A stretch of 64,000 nt of DNA from Myceligenerans pegani (lineage in GTDB: Bacteria > Actinomycetota > Actinomycetes > Actinomycetales > Cellulomonadaceae): positions 33,230 through 97,229 of the forward strand of contig NZ_JADBGR010000019.1 of assembly GCF_014892515.1 (NCBI RefSeq), in the 5' to 3' direction. Position 1 is the stretch's first letter; every line of letters starts with the position of its first letter. Made by a program: the position numbers and the translations under genes. Positions 34,374 through 42,491 of the stretch are shown one piece after another. The notes under the pieces were generated by a model. It made no database searches. It was not told where the DNA came from and saw only the letters and a list, made by a program, of their open reading frames with translations.

Positions 34374-35213
34374 TCAGTCGGTCAGCTCGAGGATCACCGG
34401 CACGTGGTCGCTGGCGCCCTTTCCCTTGCGCTCCTCGCGGTCGATGTGCACACCACGCACCCGCTCCGCCACGGCCGCCGTCGTCCAGGCGAAGTCGATG
34501 CGGAGCCCTTTGTTCCGCGGGAACGCGAGCTGCTGGTAGTCCCAGTAGGTATAGGTGTGCTCCGTCGGCACGTGCTCGCGGCTCACCTCCGTGTACCCCG
34601 CCTGTGCGAAGTCGTCGAACGCCGCGCGTTCCCGCGGGGAGACGTGGGTCTTCCCGGCGAAGTCGGCCACGTCGTAGACGTCCGTGTCCAGCGGGATCAC
34701 GTTCCAATCACCCAGCAGGGCGACCTGCGACGCCGGATCGACGGCCCAGTCGCGCGCGACCACGCGCAGCTGCTCCAGCCAGGTGAGCTTGTACTCGTAG
34801 TGCGGGTCGCCGAGCGCCCGGCCGTGCGGCACGTACAGACTCCAGACGCGGATCCCGCCGCAGGTCGCGCCGATGGCGCGGGCCTCGACCGGCGGCGCCA
34901 CGTCGAGCAGGGTGTCCGCGGACGGCGCCGGGTCGGTGTCCGCCGTCAGCTTCCGGAACCCTGGCTGACCGGGGAACGACGTCGCGACGTCGTCCAATCC
35001 GACGCGGGAGGCGATCGCGACGCCATTCCACTGATTCAGCCCCGTGTGCGCCACCTCGTAGCCGGCCTCGGCAAACGCGACGAGCGGGAACTGGTCGTCG
35101 CGGCACTTGGTCTCCTGGAGCGCCAGGACGTCGAGGTCCCAGCGTTCGAGGACGGCGAGCGTACGGTCGATCCGCGCGCGAAGACTGTTGACGTTCCAGG
35201 TGGCGATCCGCAC
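34374..35213 (-). CDS. xth: Exodeoxyribonuclease III
   Basis: A 279-residue AP endonuclease / 3'-5' exonuclease for base-excision repair. Family motifs: MRIATWNVNSLRARI (metal-site Asn), LALQETKCRDDQFP (metal Glu), YVPHGRALGDPHYEYKL, LLGDWNVIPLDTDVYD (catalytic Asp/Asn) and GASDHVPVILEL (terminal Asp-His). A loop is enlarged around FRKLTADTDPAPSADTLLDV. The start is GTG at 35213, directly before the conserved first strand. It has no SD-rich leader. Its upstream intergenic DNA carries a long dyad element. Confidence 0.94.
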   Translation of the reverse strand: MRIATWNVNSLRARIDRTLAVLERWDLDVLALQETKCRDDQFPLVAFAEAGYEVAHTGLNQWNGVAIASRVGLDDVATSFPGQPGFRKLTADTDPAPSADTLLDVAPPVEARAIGATCGGIRVWSLYVPHGRALGDPHYEYKLTWLEQLRVVARDWAVDPASQVALLGDWNVIPLDTDVYDVADFAGKTHVSPRERAAFDDFAQAGYTEVSREHVPTEHTYTYWDYQQLAFPRNKGLRIDFAWTTAAVAERVRGVHIDREERKGKGASDHVPVILELTD

Positions 35214-35256
35214 GCGGGCCAGGCTACGCGCTCGGGACCGGCGTGGTCGGGCGCTG

Positions 35257-35335
35257 GTGTGGGGTGGTCGGTCGGATGTCGCATCGTCGGCCGCCCGGGG
35301 ACCGATCATGCGACGTGCGGCCGACCACCCCACAC
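35257..35335. repeat. Nested dyad element 1 (GGTCGG/CCGACC family)
   Basis: Perfect 15-bp outer arms GTGTGGGGTGGTCGG (35257-35271) / CCGACCACCCCACAC (35321-35335) and perfect inner arms GTCGCAT (35278-35284) / ATGCGAC (35308-35314). It lies in the 178-bp gap between xth and the GlxA-like gene's 3' end. Two related elements lie at 37932-37993 and 38621-38684. Confidence 0.85.
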
Positions 35336-35391
35336 AACGGACCGGCCGCTCGACAACCGGCCGACCGCGCCCCACGTCCGGCCGACCACAC

Positions 35392-36525
35392 CTACCCGCG
35401 CGTTCCCTCGCCGTGGAACGCCCGGCGGTAGCCGGCGGGGCTCGTGCCCATCGCGCGCGTGAAGTGGTGGCGGAACGTCACCGGGCTGTCGAAGCCGACC
35501 AGCGCGGCCGTCCGGGTCACCGACTCCCCGGCCTCCAGCAGCGGGAGGCTGGCCTGGACCCGCTGGGCGATGAGCCAGCGGATCGGCGACGTCCCGGTAC
35601 GGCGCGCGAAGTGTCGCGCGAACGTGCGGGGCGCCATGTGGGCGCGGCGAGCGAGCGACTCCACGGTGATCGACTCCGTCAGGTGGTCGAGGGCCCAGGC
35701 GAGCGCGGCTCCGACGTCGTCCCGTTCCGCCACCGGGACCACCGGCGCCTCGATGAACTGCGCCTGCCCGCCCTCACGATGCGGCGGCACGACGAGGCGG
35801 CGGGCCACGGTGTTCGCCACCGCCGCGCCGTGGTCGATGCGCACCAGGTGCAGGCACAGGTCGAGGCCCGCCGCGCTGCCCGCGCTGGTCAGGACGTCGC
35901 CGTGGTCCACGTACAGCACGTCGGGACGAACCGAGACCGCCGGGAACCGCTCCGCGAGGAGGCCGGCGTACTGCCAGTGGGTCGTCGCCTCGCGCCCGTC
36001 CAGCAGCCCGGCCGCCGCGAGGGCGAACGCGCCGGAGCAGATCGAGACCACCCGTGCCCCGCGGGCGTGCGCGGCCCGGAGCGCCCGGACGACGTCGTCC
36101 CCGGGTCCGGAGCGCGGATCGACGACGGCGGGAACGATCACGGTGTCCGCGCCGGCGAGCACGTCGAGACCGTGCTCGGCCGACAGGGTGAACCCGCCGG
36201 TCATACGCAACGGGGTGCCGGGGCGGTCGCTGCACACGTCCAGGGCGTACCAGGGCCCGTCGACCTCCGGACGCGGCAGTCCGAACACCTCGACGACGGA
36301 ACTCAGCTCGAACGGCGCCATGCCCTCGGTCACCAGCGCGGCGATGCGGTGCGGGCGGGACCGAGCGGCGACCACGACAGGAGCGACGGTGTCAGGAGCA
36401 ACCACGTCAGGAACAACCACGTCAGGAGCAACCACGTCAGGAGCAACCACGTCAGGAGCAACCACGTCAGGAGCAACCACGTCAGGAGCAACGACGTCGG
36501 CGGCGCGCCCGTCAGAAGGAGCCAT
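35392..36525 (-). CDS. GlxA-like AraC regulator with DJ-1/PfpI domain
   Basis: A 377-residue regulator. Residues ~57-225 form a DJ-1/PfpI-like (class I glutamine amidotransferase fold) domain; the elbow is RVVSICSGAFALAAAGLLDG with its Cys. The C-terminal ~110 residues are a double AraC HTH (ESLARRAHMAPRTFARHFAR; RTAALVGFDSPVTFRHHFTR). The N-terminus is a run of VVAPD pentapeptides encoded by a 15-bp minisatellite. If the ATG at 36525 is right, the repeat is translated; a GTG just after the repeat (about 36370) is a plausible shorter start that would put the repeat in the leader. The effector is unknown. Confidence 0.82.
   Translation of the reverse strand: MAPSDGRAADVVAPDVVAPDVVAPDVVAPDVVAPDVVVPDVVAPDTVAPVVVAARSRPHRIAALVTEGMAPFELSSVVEVFGLPRPEVDGPWYALDVCSDRPGTPLRMTGGFTLSAEHGLDVLAGADTVIVPAVVDPRSGPGDDVVRALRAAHARGARVVSICSGAFALAAAGLLDGREATTHWQYAGLLAERFPAVSVRPDVLYVDHGDVLTSAGSAAGLDLCLHLVRIDHGAAVANTVARRLVVPPHREGGQAQFIEAPVVPVAERDDVGAALAWALDHLTESITVESLARRAHMAPRTFARHFARRTGTSPIRWLIAQRVQASLPLLEAGESVTRTAALVGFDSPVTFRHHFTRAMGTSPAGYRRAFHGEGTRG
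36391..36495. repeat. 15-bp minisatellite, seven units, in the glxA-like gene
   Basis: Seven tandem units of GTCAGGAGCAACCAC (36391-36495). The second unit has one change (GAACAACC) and the last has one; a degenerate eighth unit precedes at 36376-36390. The 15-bp period keeps the reading frame (VVAPD on the minus strand), so copy-number changes would be tolerated. Confidence 0.93.
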
Positions 36526-36595
36526 GGCAGGATCTTAGCGATCACGGTCGTTTCTGCCCCTCCCGTCGCCAGCTCCTGGCGGTGAGGATCGAGCC

Positions 36596-37042
36596 ATGAC
36601 GATCACTCCGGACCCCACCCCCTACGACCCCACCGCCGCCGTCGCACACTTCGGCCGCCGCCTCGCCTTCGAGACCGACGTCGCCGACGTCCACGCGGCA
36701 CTCTCCGACGACCGGACGGAGTTCACGCTCCTTGACGTCCGATCCCCCGAGGCGTGGGACGCCGGCCACCTTCCCGGTGCCCTCCACCTGCCGGGCGGCA
36801 AGATCCGCCTGCGCGCCGAGCGGACCGTCCCCCGCGACATGCCCGTCGTCGTGTACTGCTGGGGCCCCGGCTGCAACGCGGCGACCAAGGCCGCCCACGA
36901 GCTCGCGAAGCAGGGCTACGAGGTCAAGGAGATGCTCGGTGGCTTCGAGTACTGGGTCCGCGAGGGCTTCGCCTACGACACGGCGACGGGCCGGATCGAC
37001 CCCGCCGCCGACCCCCTCGCGGCCGTGCCCGGCACGAACTGA
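36596..37042 (+). CDS. Rhodanese-like protein
   Basis: A 148-residue single rhodanese domain. LLDVRSPEAWDAGHLPGALH is the CH2A-type motif, and the active-site cysteine is Cys88 in VVVYCWGPGCNAATKAAHEL. The loop CWGPGCN is unusual compared with the CRxGxR of thiosulfate sulfurtransferases; it has a second Cys93, which may favour a redox or regulatory role. It is divergent from the GlxA-like regulator over a 70-bp gap, so that regulator may control it. Confidence 0.88.
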   Translation: MTITPDPTPYDPTAAVAHFGRRLAFETDVADVHAALSDDRTEFTLLDVRSPEAWDAGHLPGALHLPGGKIRLRAERTVPRDMPVVVYCWGPGCNAATKAAHELAKQGYEVKEMLGGFEYWVREGFAYDTATGRIDPAADPLAAVPGTN

Positions 37043-37144
37043 CGCCGGTGGCGCGGCAGCCGCGCACGTTCCCGGATCCGCGGACCGCGCACGTATGACC
37101 GCGCACCGTGACCGCCGCCCGGCAGAGCGCCTACCCTGCGCCCT

Positions 37145-37912
37145 ATGGGTACGGCACTGATCACCGGCGCCTCCGCCGGGTTGGGACTGGAGTTCGCGTG
37201 GCAGCTCGCCGCGGCGCAGCACGACCTGGTGCTGGTGGCGCGGAACGAGGAACGCCTGAAGGAGGTCGCGGAGAACATCCACACCGTGACCGGCGTGGCC
37301 GTCGAGGTCCTCCCGGCCGACCTGTCGGTGCCCGGCGACGTCGACCGCGTGGCCGACCGCCTCGCCGCCACGGGTGCGGCCGGCGGACCCGCCGCCGTCG
37401 GGCTGCTGGTCAACAACGCCGGGTTCGCGACCCCCGGCAACTTCACGCGCGGACGGGTGACCAGCGAACTCCGTGGGATCGACGTCATGATCCGCGCCCT
37501 GGTGCACCTCAGCCACGCCGCCGTGCAGCAGATGGTGCCGCGCGGGCGAGGGGCGATCCTCAACGTCGCCTCGGTCGCCGCGCTCACCGCCGGCGGCACC
37601 TACGCGGCGGCGAAGGCCTACGTGCGGGCCTTCACCGAGGGCCTCGCCGTCGACCTGAAGGGCACCGGCGTCACCGCCACGGTCCTGTGCCCCGGCTTCA
37701 CGCACACCGAGTTCCACGCGCGGGCCGGCATTCCCGAGACCGCCATCCCGAGCTGGGCCTGGCTGGACGCTCCGCCCGTGGTCCGGCAGGCGCTCGCGGA
37801 CGTACGCCGGGGTGCCGTGATCTCCACGCCGTCCGTCCGCTACAAGGTGGCGTCGGCACTGCTGCGCGCCGCGCCGCGCTGGGCGGTCAGGGCGGTGGGC
37901 AAGGTCCGCTGA
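37145..37912 (+). CDS. Short-chain dehydrogenase/reductase
   Basis: A 255-residue classical SDR. The NAD(P) site is ALITGASAGLGLEFAWQLAA, the NNAG motif is in LLVNNAGFATPGN, the catalytic Ser is in ILNVASVAALTAGG, and Tyr-x3-Lys is in GTYAAAKAYVRAFTEG. The C-terminus (RYKVASALLRAAPRWAVRAV) resembles the DltE/YdfG-like subgroup. The arginine after the glycine-rich strand (LVLVARNEERL) suggests an NADPH preference. The substrate is unknown. It stands between the rhodanese and pyrE genes on the same strand without overlap. Confidence 0.9.
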   Translation: MGTALITGASAGLGLEFAWQLAAAQHDLVLVARNEERLKEVAENIHTVTGVAVEVLPADLSVPGDVDRVADRLAATGAAGGPAAVGLLVNNAGFATPGNFTRGRVTSELRGIDVMIRALVHLSHAAVQQMVPRGRGAILNVASVAALTAGGTYAAAKAYVRAFTEGLAVDLKGTGVTATVLCPGFTHTEFHARAGIPETAIPSWAWLDAPPVVRQALADVRRGAVISTPSVRYKVASALLRAAPRWAVRAVGKVR

Positions 37913-37931
37913 CCGCGGCCTCCGGCGAGGC

Positions 37932-37993
37932 GGTCGGTAGCTTCGTGAGTGATCGGTCATTCGAACTGCCGATCGCTCACGAAGGGACCGACC
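37932..37993. repeat. Nested dyad element 2 (GGTCGG/CCGACC family)
   Basis: Outer arms GGTCGGT (37932-37938) / ACCGACC (37987-37993); inner arms CTTCGTGAGTGATCGG (37941-37956) / CCGATCGCTCACGAAG (37969-37984), 15 of 16 paired. The 12-nt loop contains TTCGAA. It begins 20 bp past the SDR stop and ends 36 bp before pyrE. Confidence 0.85.
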
Positions 37994-38028
37994 ACACGGG
38001 CACAACGGCGCGACGTACGCTTGCTCCC

Positions 38029-38604
38029 GTGAGTGCTGACTTCTCCCCCACACCTCGCGAGCAGCTGATCGAGCTCATCAAGGAGCTCGCGGTCGTGCAC
38101 GGCAAGGTGACCCTGAGCTCCGGCCGTGAGGCGGACTACTACGTCGACCTGCGCCGGGTCTCGCTGCACCACCGCGCGGCCCCGCTGATCGGTCACGTGC
38201 TGCTGGACCACCTGGAGGAGGCCGGGCTCGGTACGGCCGAGGTGGACGCCGTGGGCGGCCTGACGATGGGCGCGGACCCGATCGCCACGGCGCTCCTGCA
38301 CGCCGCGGCGTCGCGCGGGCAGGACCTCGACGCGTTCGTGATCCGCAAGGAGGCCAAGTCGCACGGCACGGGTCGGCGCATCGAGGGGCCGGGGATCGCG
38401 GGCCGCAGGGTCGTGGTGGTCGACGACACGACCACCACCGGCGGCTCCCTGCTCCAGGCCGTCGAGGCCGTGCGGGCCGAGGGGGCCGAGATCGCCGGTG
38501 TGGCGACGCTCGTCGACCGGGACACCGGCGCCAGGGAGAAGATCGAGGCGCTCGGGCTGGAGTACCACTTCCCGATCGGCCTGAAGGACCTGGGGCTGGC
38601 GTAG
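38029..38604 (+). CDS. pyrE: Orotate phosphoribosyltransferase
   Basis: A 191-residue PRTase that makes OMP from orotate and PRPP in pyrimidine synthesis. The PRPP loop is RRVVVVDDTTTTGGSLLQAV; other family motifs are LSSGREADYYVDLRRV and DAVGGLTMGADPIATALLHA. The start is GTG at 38029 (MSADFSPTPREQLIELIKEL). Length is normal. It is flanked on both sides by copies of the nested dyad element, one upstream in the leader region and one between its stop and clpB. Confidence 0.95.
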   Translation: MSADFSPTPREQLIELIKELAVVHGKVTLSSGREADYYVDLRRVSLHHRAAPLIGHVLLDHLEEAGLGTAEVDAVGGLTMGADPIATALLHAAASRGQDLDAFVIRKEAKSHGTGRRIEGPGIAGRRVVVVDDTTTTGGSLLQAVEAVRAEGAEIAGVATLVDRDTGAREKIEALGLEYHFPIGLKDLGLA

Positions 38605-38620
38605 TCGGCCGGCTGTCGGA

Positions 38621-38684
38621 TGGTCGGTCCGACGTCGGATGATCGGCCGCTCAGGCGACCGATCATCCGGCAAAGGACCGACCA
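38621..38684. repeat. Nested dyad element 3 (GGTCGG/CCGACC family)
   Basis: Perfect outer arms TGGTCGGTCC (38621-38630) / GGACCGACCA (38675-38684) and inner arms GTCGGATGATCGG (38634-38646) / CCGATCATCCGGC (38659-38671), 12 of 13 paired. It fills the gap between the convergent pyrE and clpB stops and could serve as a bidirectional terminator. Confidence 0.85.
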
Positions 38685-38701
38685 CTCCACAGGAACCGAC
38701 C

Positions 38702-41317
38702 TCAGGCCGGGACCGGCGTGGTCGTGAGGGTGAGGCCGTCCGCGCCCTCCGTCCGGTCGACGGCGACCGTGTCGCCGTCCGAGGCCTCGCCCGCCAGCAG
38801 GAGCTTGGCGAGCTGGTCGCCGATCTCGCGCTGCACCAGCCGGCGCAGCGGCCGCGCCCCGTACGCGGGGTCGTAGCCCTCGAGCGCCAGCCACTCGCGG
38901 GCGGCCGGGGTGACCTCGAGCGCGATCCGCCGTTCGGCGAGACGCTTGGTGAGGGCCTCGACCTGCAGGTCCACGATGCGGCCGAGCTCGTCGAGGGTGA
39001 GCGCGTCGAAGATCACGACGTCGTCCAGCCGGTTGAGGAACTCCGGCTTGAACGCCGCACGGACCGCCGTCATGACGGAGTCCTTCTTCTCCGCCTCGTC
39101 GAGCGTCGGTTCCACGAGGAACTGCGACCCGAGGTTGGACGTCAGCACGAGGATCGTGGACCGGAAGTCCACGGTGCGGCCCTGGCCGTCGGTGAGACGC
39201 CCGTCGTCGAGCACCTGGAGCAGGATGTCGAAGACCTCGGGATGGGCCTTCTCCACCTCGTCCAGCAGGACGACGGAGTAGGGCCGACGCCGGACCGCCT
39301 CGGTGAGCTGTCCGCCCTCCTCGTAGCCGACGTAGCCCGGGGGCGCCCCGACGAGCCGGGCGACCGAGTGCTTCTCGCCGTACTCGGACATGTCGATGCG
39401 CACCATGGCGCGTTCGTCGTCGAACAGGAAGTCCGCGAGGGACTTCGCGAGCTCGGTCTTGCCGACGCCCGTCGGCCCGAGGAACAGGAACGAGCCGGTG
39501 GGGCGGTCCGGGTCGGCGACGCCCGCCCGGGAGCGGCGGACGGCGTCGGACACCGCGGCGACCGCCGACTTCTGGCCGATCAGTCGCGCCCCCAGCACGT
39601 CCTCCATGTGCAGGAGCTTCTCCTGCTCGCCCTGGAGCAGGCGACCCGCGGGGATGCCGGTCCACGCGGACACGACCTCGGCGATCTCGTCCGCGGACAC
39701 CTTGTCCGCGACGAGCGGCGCCTCCGCGGGGACGACCCCGTCCGCGCCCTCGGACTCGGCGGCCTCGGCCTCCGCGATCTGCCGCTCCACGACCGGCATC
39801 TCGCCGAACCGCAGCCGGCCGGCGTCCTCGTAGCGGCCCTCGCGCTCGGCACGGTCCGCGTCGGTGCGCAGCTGGTCGAGCTTGGCCCGCAGGTCACCGA
39901 TGAGGTTGCGGCCCGACTTCTCGGCCTCCCAGCGCGCCGTGAGGGACGCGAGCGCCTCGCGCTTGTCGGCGAGGTCGGCGCGGAGCTTGCCGAGGCGTTC
40001 GCGAGAGGCGGCGTCCTCGGACTCCGACAGCACGACCTCCTCCATCTCCAGCCGGGTCACGGCGCGCTGCAGCTCGTCGATCTCGACGGGCGAGGAATCG
40101 AGCTCCATGCGCAGGCGCGAGGCGGCCTCGTCGACCAGGTCGATTGCCTTGTCGGGAAGCTGGCGCCCGGTGATGTACCGGTCGGAGAGCGCGGCGGCGG
40201 CCACGAGCGCGCTGTCGGCGATGGTCACCTTGTGGTGCGCCTCGTAGCGTTCCTTGAGGCCGCGCAGGATGGCGACGGTGTCCTCGACGGACGGCTCGCC
40301 GACGAAGACCTGCTGGAAGCGCCGCTCCAGGGCCGGGTCCTTCTCGACGTGCTCGCGGTACTCGTCGAGGGTGGTGGCGCCGACCATGCGGAGCTCGCCG
40401 CGGGCGAGCATGGGCTTGAGCATGTTGCCCGCGTCCATGGCGCCCTCGCTGCCCGCCCCGGCGCCGACGACGGTGTGCAGCTCGTCGATGAAGGTCACGA
40501 CCTCGCCGTCGGAGGCGGTGATCTCCTCGAGGACGGCCTTGAGGCGTTCCTCGAACTCGCCACGGTACTTGGCGCCGGCGACCATGCCCGCGAGGTCGAG
40601 GGCGACGAGGCGCTTGCCCTTGAGGGACTCGGGCACGTCGCCGTCGACGATGCGCTGGGCCAGGCCTTCGACGACGGCGGTCTTGCCGACGCCGGGCTCG
40701 CCGATCAGCACGGGGTTGTTCTTGGTGCGGCGGCTCAGGACCTGGACGACGCGGCGGATCTCGGAGTCGCGGCCGATCACCGGGTCGAGCGCGCCGTCGC
40801 GGGCGCGCTGGGTGAGGTCGCTGCCGTACTGCTCGAGCGCCTTGTACGTGCCCTCGGGGTTGGGGCTGGTGACGCGGCCGGAGCCGCGCACGGCGGGCAG
40901 TGCGGCGCGGAGGGCGTCCGCGCCCGCTCCGGCGTCGGACAGGATCTGCGCGGCCGGCGACCGGCCCGCGGCGATGCCGATGAGCAGGTGCTCGGTGGAG
41001 ACGTACTCGTCGCCGAGCGCCTGGGCCTCCTTCCCGGCGAGGTCGAGGACGCCCGCCATGGCGCGGCTCGCTCCCGGCTGCGCCGTGCTCTCACCGCTGA
41101 CCTGCGGCAGCGCGACGAGGGCGGCGCGCGTCCGCTGCCCGACGGCGGCCGCGTCGGCGCCGACGGCCTCGAGCAGGCCGACGGCGACGCCGCCCTGCTG
41201 CGCCAGGAGTGCCGCGAGCAGGTGCACCGGTTCGAGCTGCGGGTTGCCCGCGGCGGACGCCGATTGCAGCGCGTCCCCGATCGCTTCCTGCGACCTCGTC
41301 GTGAACTTCGTCTCCAT
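38702..41317 (-). CDS. clpB: ATP-dependent disaggregase ClpB
   Basis: An 871-residue Hsp100 chaperone that resolubilises aggregated protein with DnaK. N-domain ~1-150 ([20 protein letters not shown]); AAA1 with Walker [21 protein letters not shown] and Walker [18 protein letters not shown]; coiled-coil middle domain ~400-525 ([20 protein letters not shown]); AAA2 with Walker [21 protein letters not shown] and the arginine finger region [15 protein letters not shown]. The start has GGAGGACC directly upstream. A HAIR-type dyad 89 bp upstream suggests HspR repression with heat induction. dnaK and hspR are not in the window. Confidence 0.96.
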   Translation of the reverse strand: METKFTTRSQEAIGDALQSASAAGNPQLEPVHLLAALLAQQGGVAVGLLEAVGADAAAVGQRTRAALVALPQVSGESTAQPGASRAMAGVLDLAGKEAQALGDEYVSTEHLLIGIAAGRSPAAQILSDAGAGADALRAALPAVRGSGRVTSPNPEGTYKALEQYGSDLTQRARDGALDPVIGRDSEIRRVVQVLSRRTKNNPVLIGEPGVGKTAVVEGLAQRIVDGDVPESLKGKRLVALDLAGMVAGAKYRGEFEERLKAVLEEITASDGEVVTFIDELHTVVGAGAGSEGAMDAGNMLKPMLARGELRMVGATTLDEYREHVEKDPALERRFQQVFVGEPSVEDTVAILRGLKERYEAHHKVTIADSALVAAAALSDRYITGRQLPDKAIDLVDEAASRLRMELDSSPVEIDELQRAVTRLEMEEVVLSESEDAASRERLGKLRADLADKREALASLTARWEAEKSGRNLIGDLRAKLDQLRTDADRAEREGRYEDAGRLRFGEMPVVERQIAEAEAAESEGADGVVPAEAPLVADKVSADEIAEVVSAWTGIPAGRLLQGEQEKLLHMEDVLGARLIGQKSAVAAVSDAVRRSRAGVADPDRPTGSFLFLGPTGVGKTELAKSLADFLFDDERAMVRIDMSEYGEKHSVARLVGAPPGYVGYEEGGQLTEAVRRRPYSVVLLDEVEKAHPEVFDILLQVLDDGRLTDGQGRTVDFRSTILVLTSNLGSQFLVEPTLDEAEKKDSVMTAVRAAFKPEFLNRLDDVVIFDALTLDELGRIVDLQVEALTKRLAERRIALEVTPAAREWLALEGYDPAYGARPLRRLVQREIGDQLAKLLLAGEASDGDTVAVDRTEGADGLTLTTTPVPA

Positions 41318-41405
41318 GGGTCCTCCGTCCGCCATGTGTCCGTCCGCTGCCGTTGCACGGCCCTGCCGCGGCCTGTGGTCGAGCCGCGTCCGATCCAACT
41401 ATCTC

Positions 41406-41432
41406 AAAGTTGAGTCTATTCCGCTCAACTTT
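41406..41432 (-). promoter_or_regulatory. HAIR (HspR) operator upstream of clpB
   Basis: Perfect 9-bp arms AAAGTTGAG (41406-41414) / CTCAACTTT (41424-41432). Written as HAIR it is GTTGAGT-N7-GCTCAAC, close to the known CTTGAGT-N7-ACTCAAG. It sits in the clpB promoter region and 58 bp before the divergent lipoprotein gene. Confidence 0.82.
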
Positions 41433-41489
41433 GCGTCGTGGCAGGCGCGGGCCTTGGGCGGCGGGCCGTCCTGCGGCACACTGGCCCGC

Positions 41490-42410
41490 GTGACTCCTCG
41501 CCCGGGACCTGCCGCGCGCCGCCTCCTCGCGGCGGCGACCGCCGTCGTGCTCGTGCTCGCACTGTCCGGATGCGTCCGGATGGGGCTGGAGCTGGAGCTC
41601 GCGCCCGACGACGTCGCCCGGCCGAACCTGGTCCTCGGCGTCGAGGACCAGGTCCTGGAGAACACCGGCCAGTCGGCCGAGGACTTCATCGACACCCTGG
41701 TCCGGGGCAACGATCCCGCCGACACCGCCGTCCGCGTCGAGGACTGGGCGGCCGACGGGTACACGGGCGAGCGCTACGTCTACGGCGAGGTGAACATCTC
41801 CCAGGTCGGCACGGCCACGAGCCTGCCCGTGAACGTCGTGCGCGAGGGCGACGAGTACGTGGTGTCGGGCACGCTCGATCTCACCGCCGACGGGCTCGGG
41901 CTGGGCGGGGGCGCGTCGCTCGACGACATCGACGTCGTCGTCGACATCGCGTTCCCCGGCCCGGTCACCGAGTCGAACGGCACGATCGACGGGAACACCG
42001 TGCGCTGGGACCCGCCGCTGGGCGGGCAGTACGAGATCCACGCCCGCGGCTCCGCCGTCGTGCCGGCGGAGCCGTCCCCGACGCCGGAGACCGGCACGGC
42101 GGCGCCGGGCGGCGCGACGACGTCCGGCGTCCCCGACTGGCTGGTCCTCCTCATCGGCGCCGGCGGGCTCGTGATCCTGCTCCTCCTGGCGATCGTGGTG
42201 TGGCAGGCGCTCCGCGTCCGCAGGAACGACGACGGCGCGCACCCGGGCGGGCCCGCACCCTACCCGCAACAGCCGCCCTACTCGCCGTACCCGTATCCGC
42301 CGCAGGGCTACGCGCAGCCAGGACCTCCGCCGCCTGGACAGGCCCACCCCCAGCAGAACGTCACGCCGCCTAGGCCGAACCGGCCGCCCAGCATTCCGCC
42401 GCAGGGCTGA
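41490..42410 (+). CDS. LppM-type lipoprotein with C-terminal TM helix and Pro-rich tail
   Basis: A 306-residue protein. The lipoprotein signal is [19 protein letters not shown] with the lipobox LSGC (Cys at ~27), followed by [13 protein letters not shown], as in the LppM domain of mycobacteria. The extracytoplasmic beta-rich domain spans ~28-195. A Pro/Thr linker leads to a TM helix (~215-235, [20 protein letters not shown]), and a cytoplasmic tail rich in Pro/Tyr/Gln follows ([20 protein letters not shown]). It is therefore anchored twice. The start is GTG at 41490. It is divergent from clpB and convergent with argS. Function is unknown beyond envelope localisation. Confidence 0.82.
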   Translation: MTPRPGPAARRLLAAATAVVLVLALSGCVRMGLELELAPDDVARPNLVLGVEDQVLENTGQSAEDFIDTLVRGNDPADTAVRVEDWAADGYTGERYVYGEVNISQVGTATSLPVNVVREGDEYVVSGTLDLTADGLGLGGGASLDDIDVVVDIAFPGPVTESNGTIDGNTVRWDPPLGGQYEIHARGSAVVPAEPSPTPETGTAAPGGATTSGVPDWLVLLIGAGGLVILLLLAIVVWQALRVRRNDDGAHPGGPAPYPQQPPYSPYPYPPQGYAQPGPPPPGQAHPQQNVTPPRPNRPPSIPPQG

Positions 42411-42491
42411 GTCCGTGAAGGTCATGGGCCACCCGCGAACAGCCTTCCTGATCCACCGACGCGTGTCGGATTCGACCTTCGACTGCAGTTC

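Noticed and set aside
36391..36495. Possible CRISPR array
   Set aside because: Units are 15 bp and directly abutting with no spacers; it is a minisatellite.
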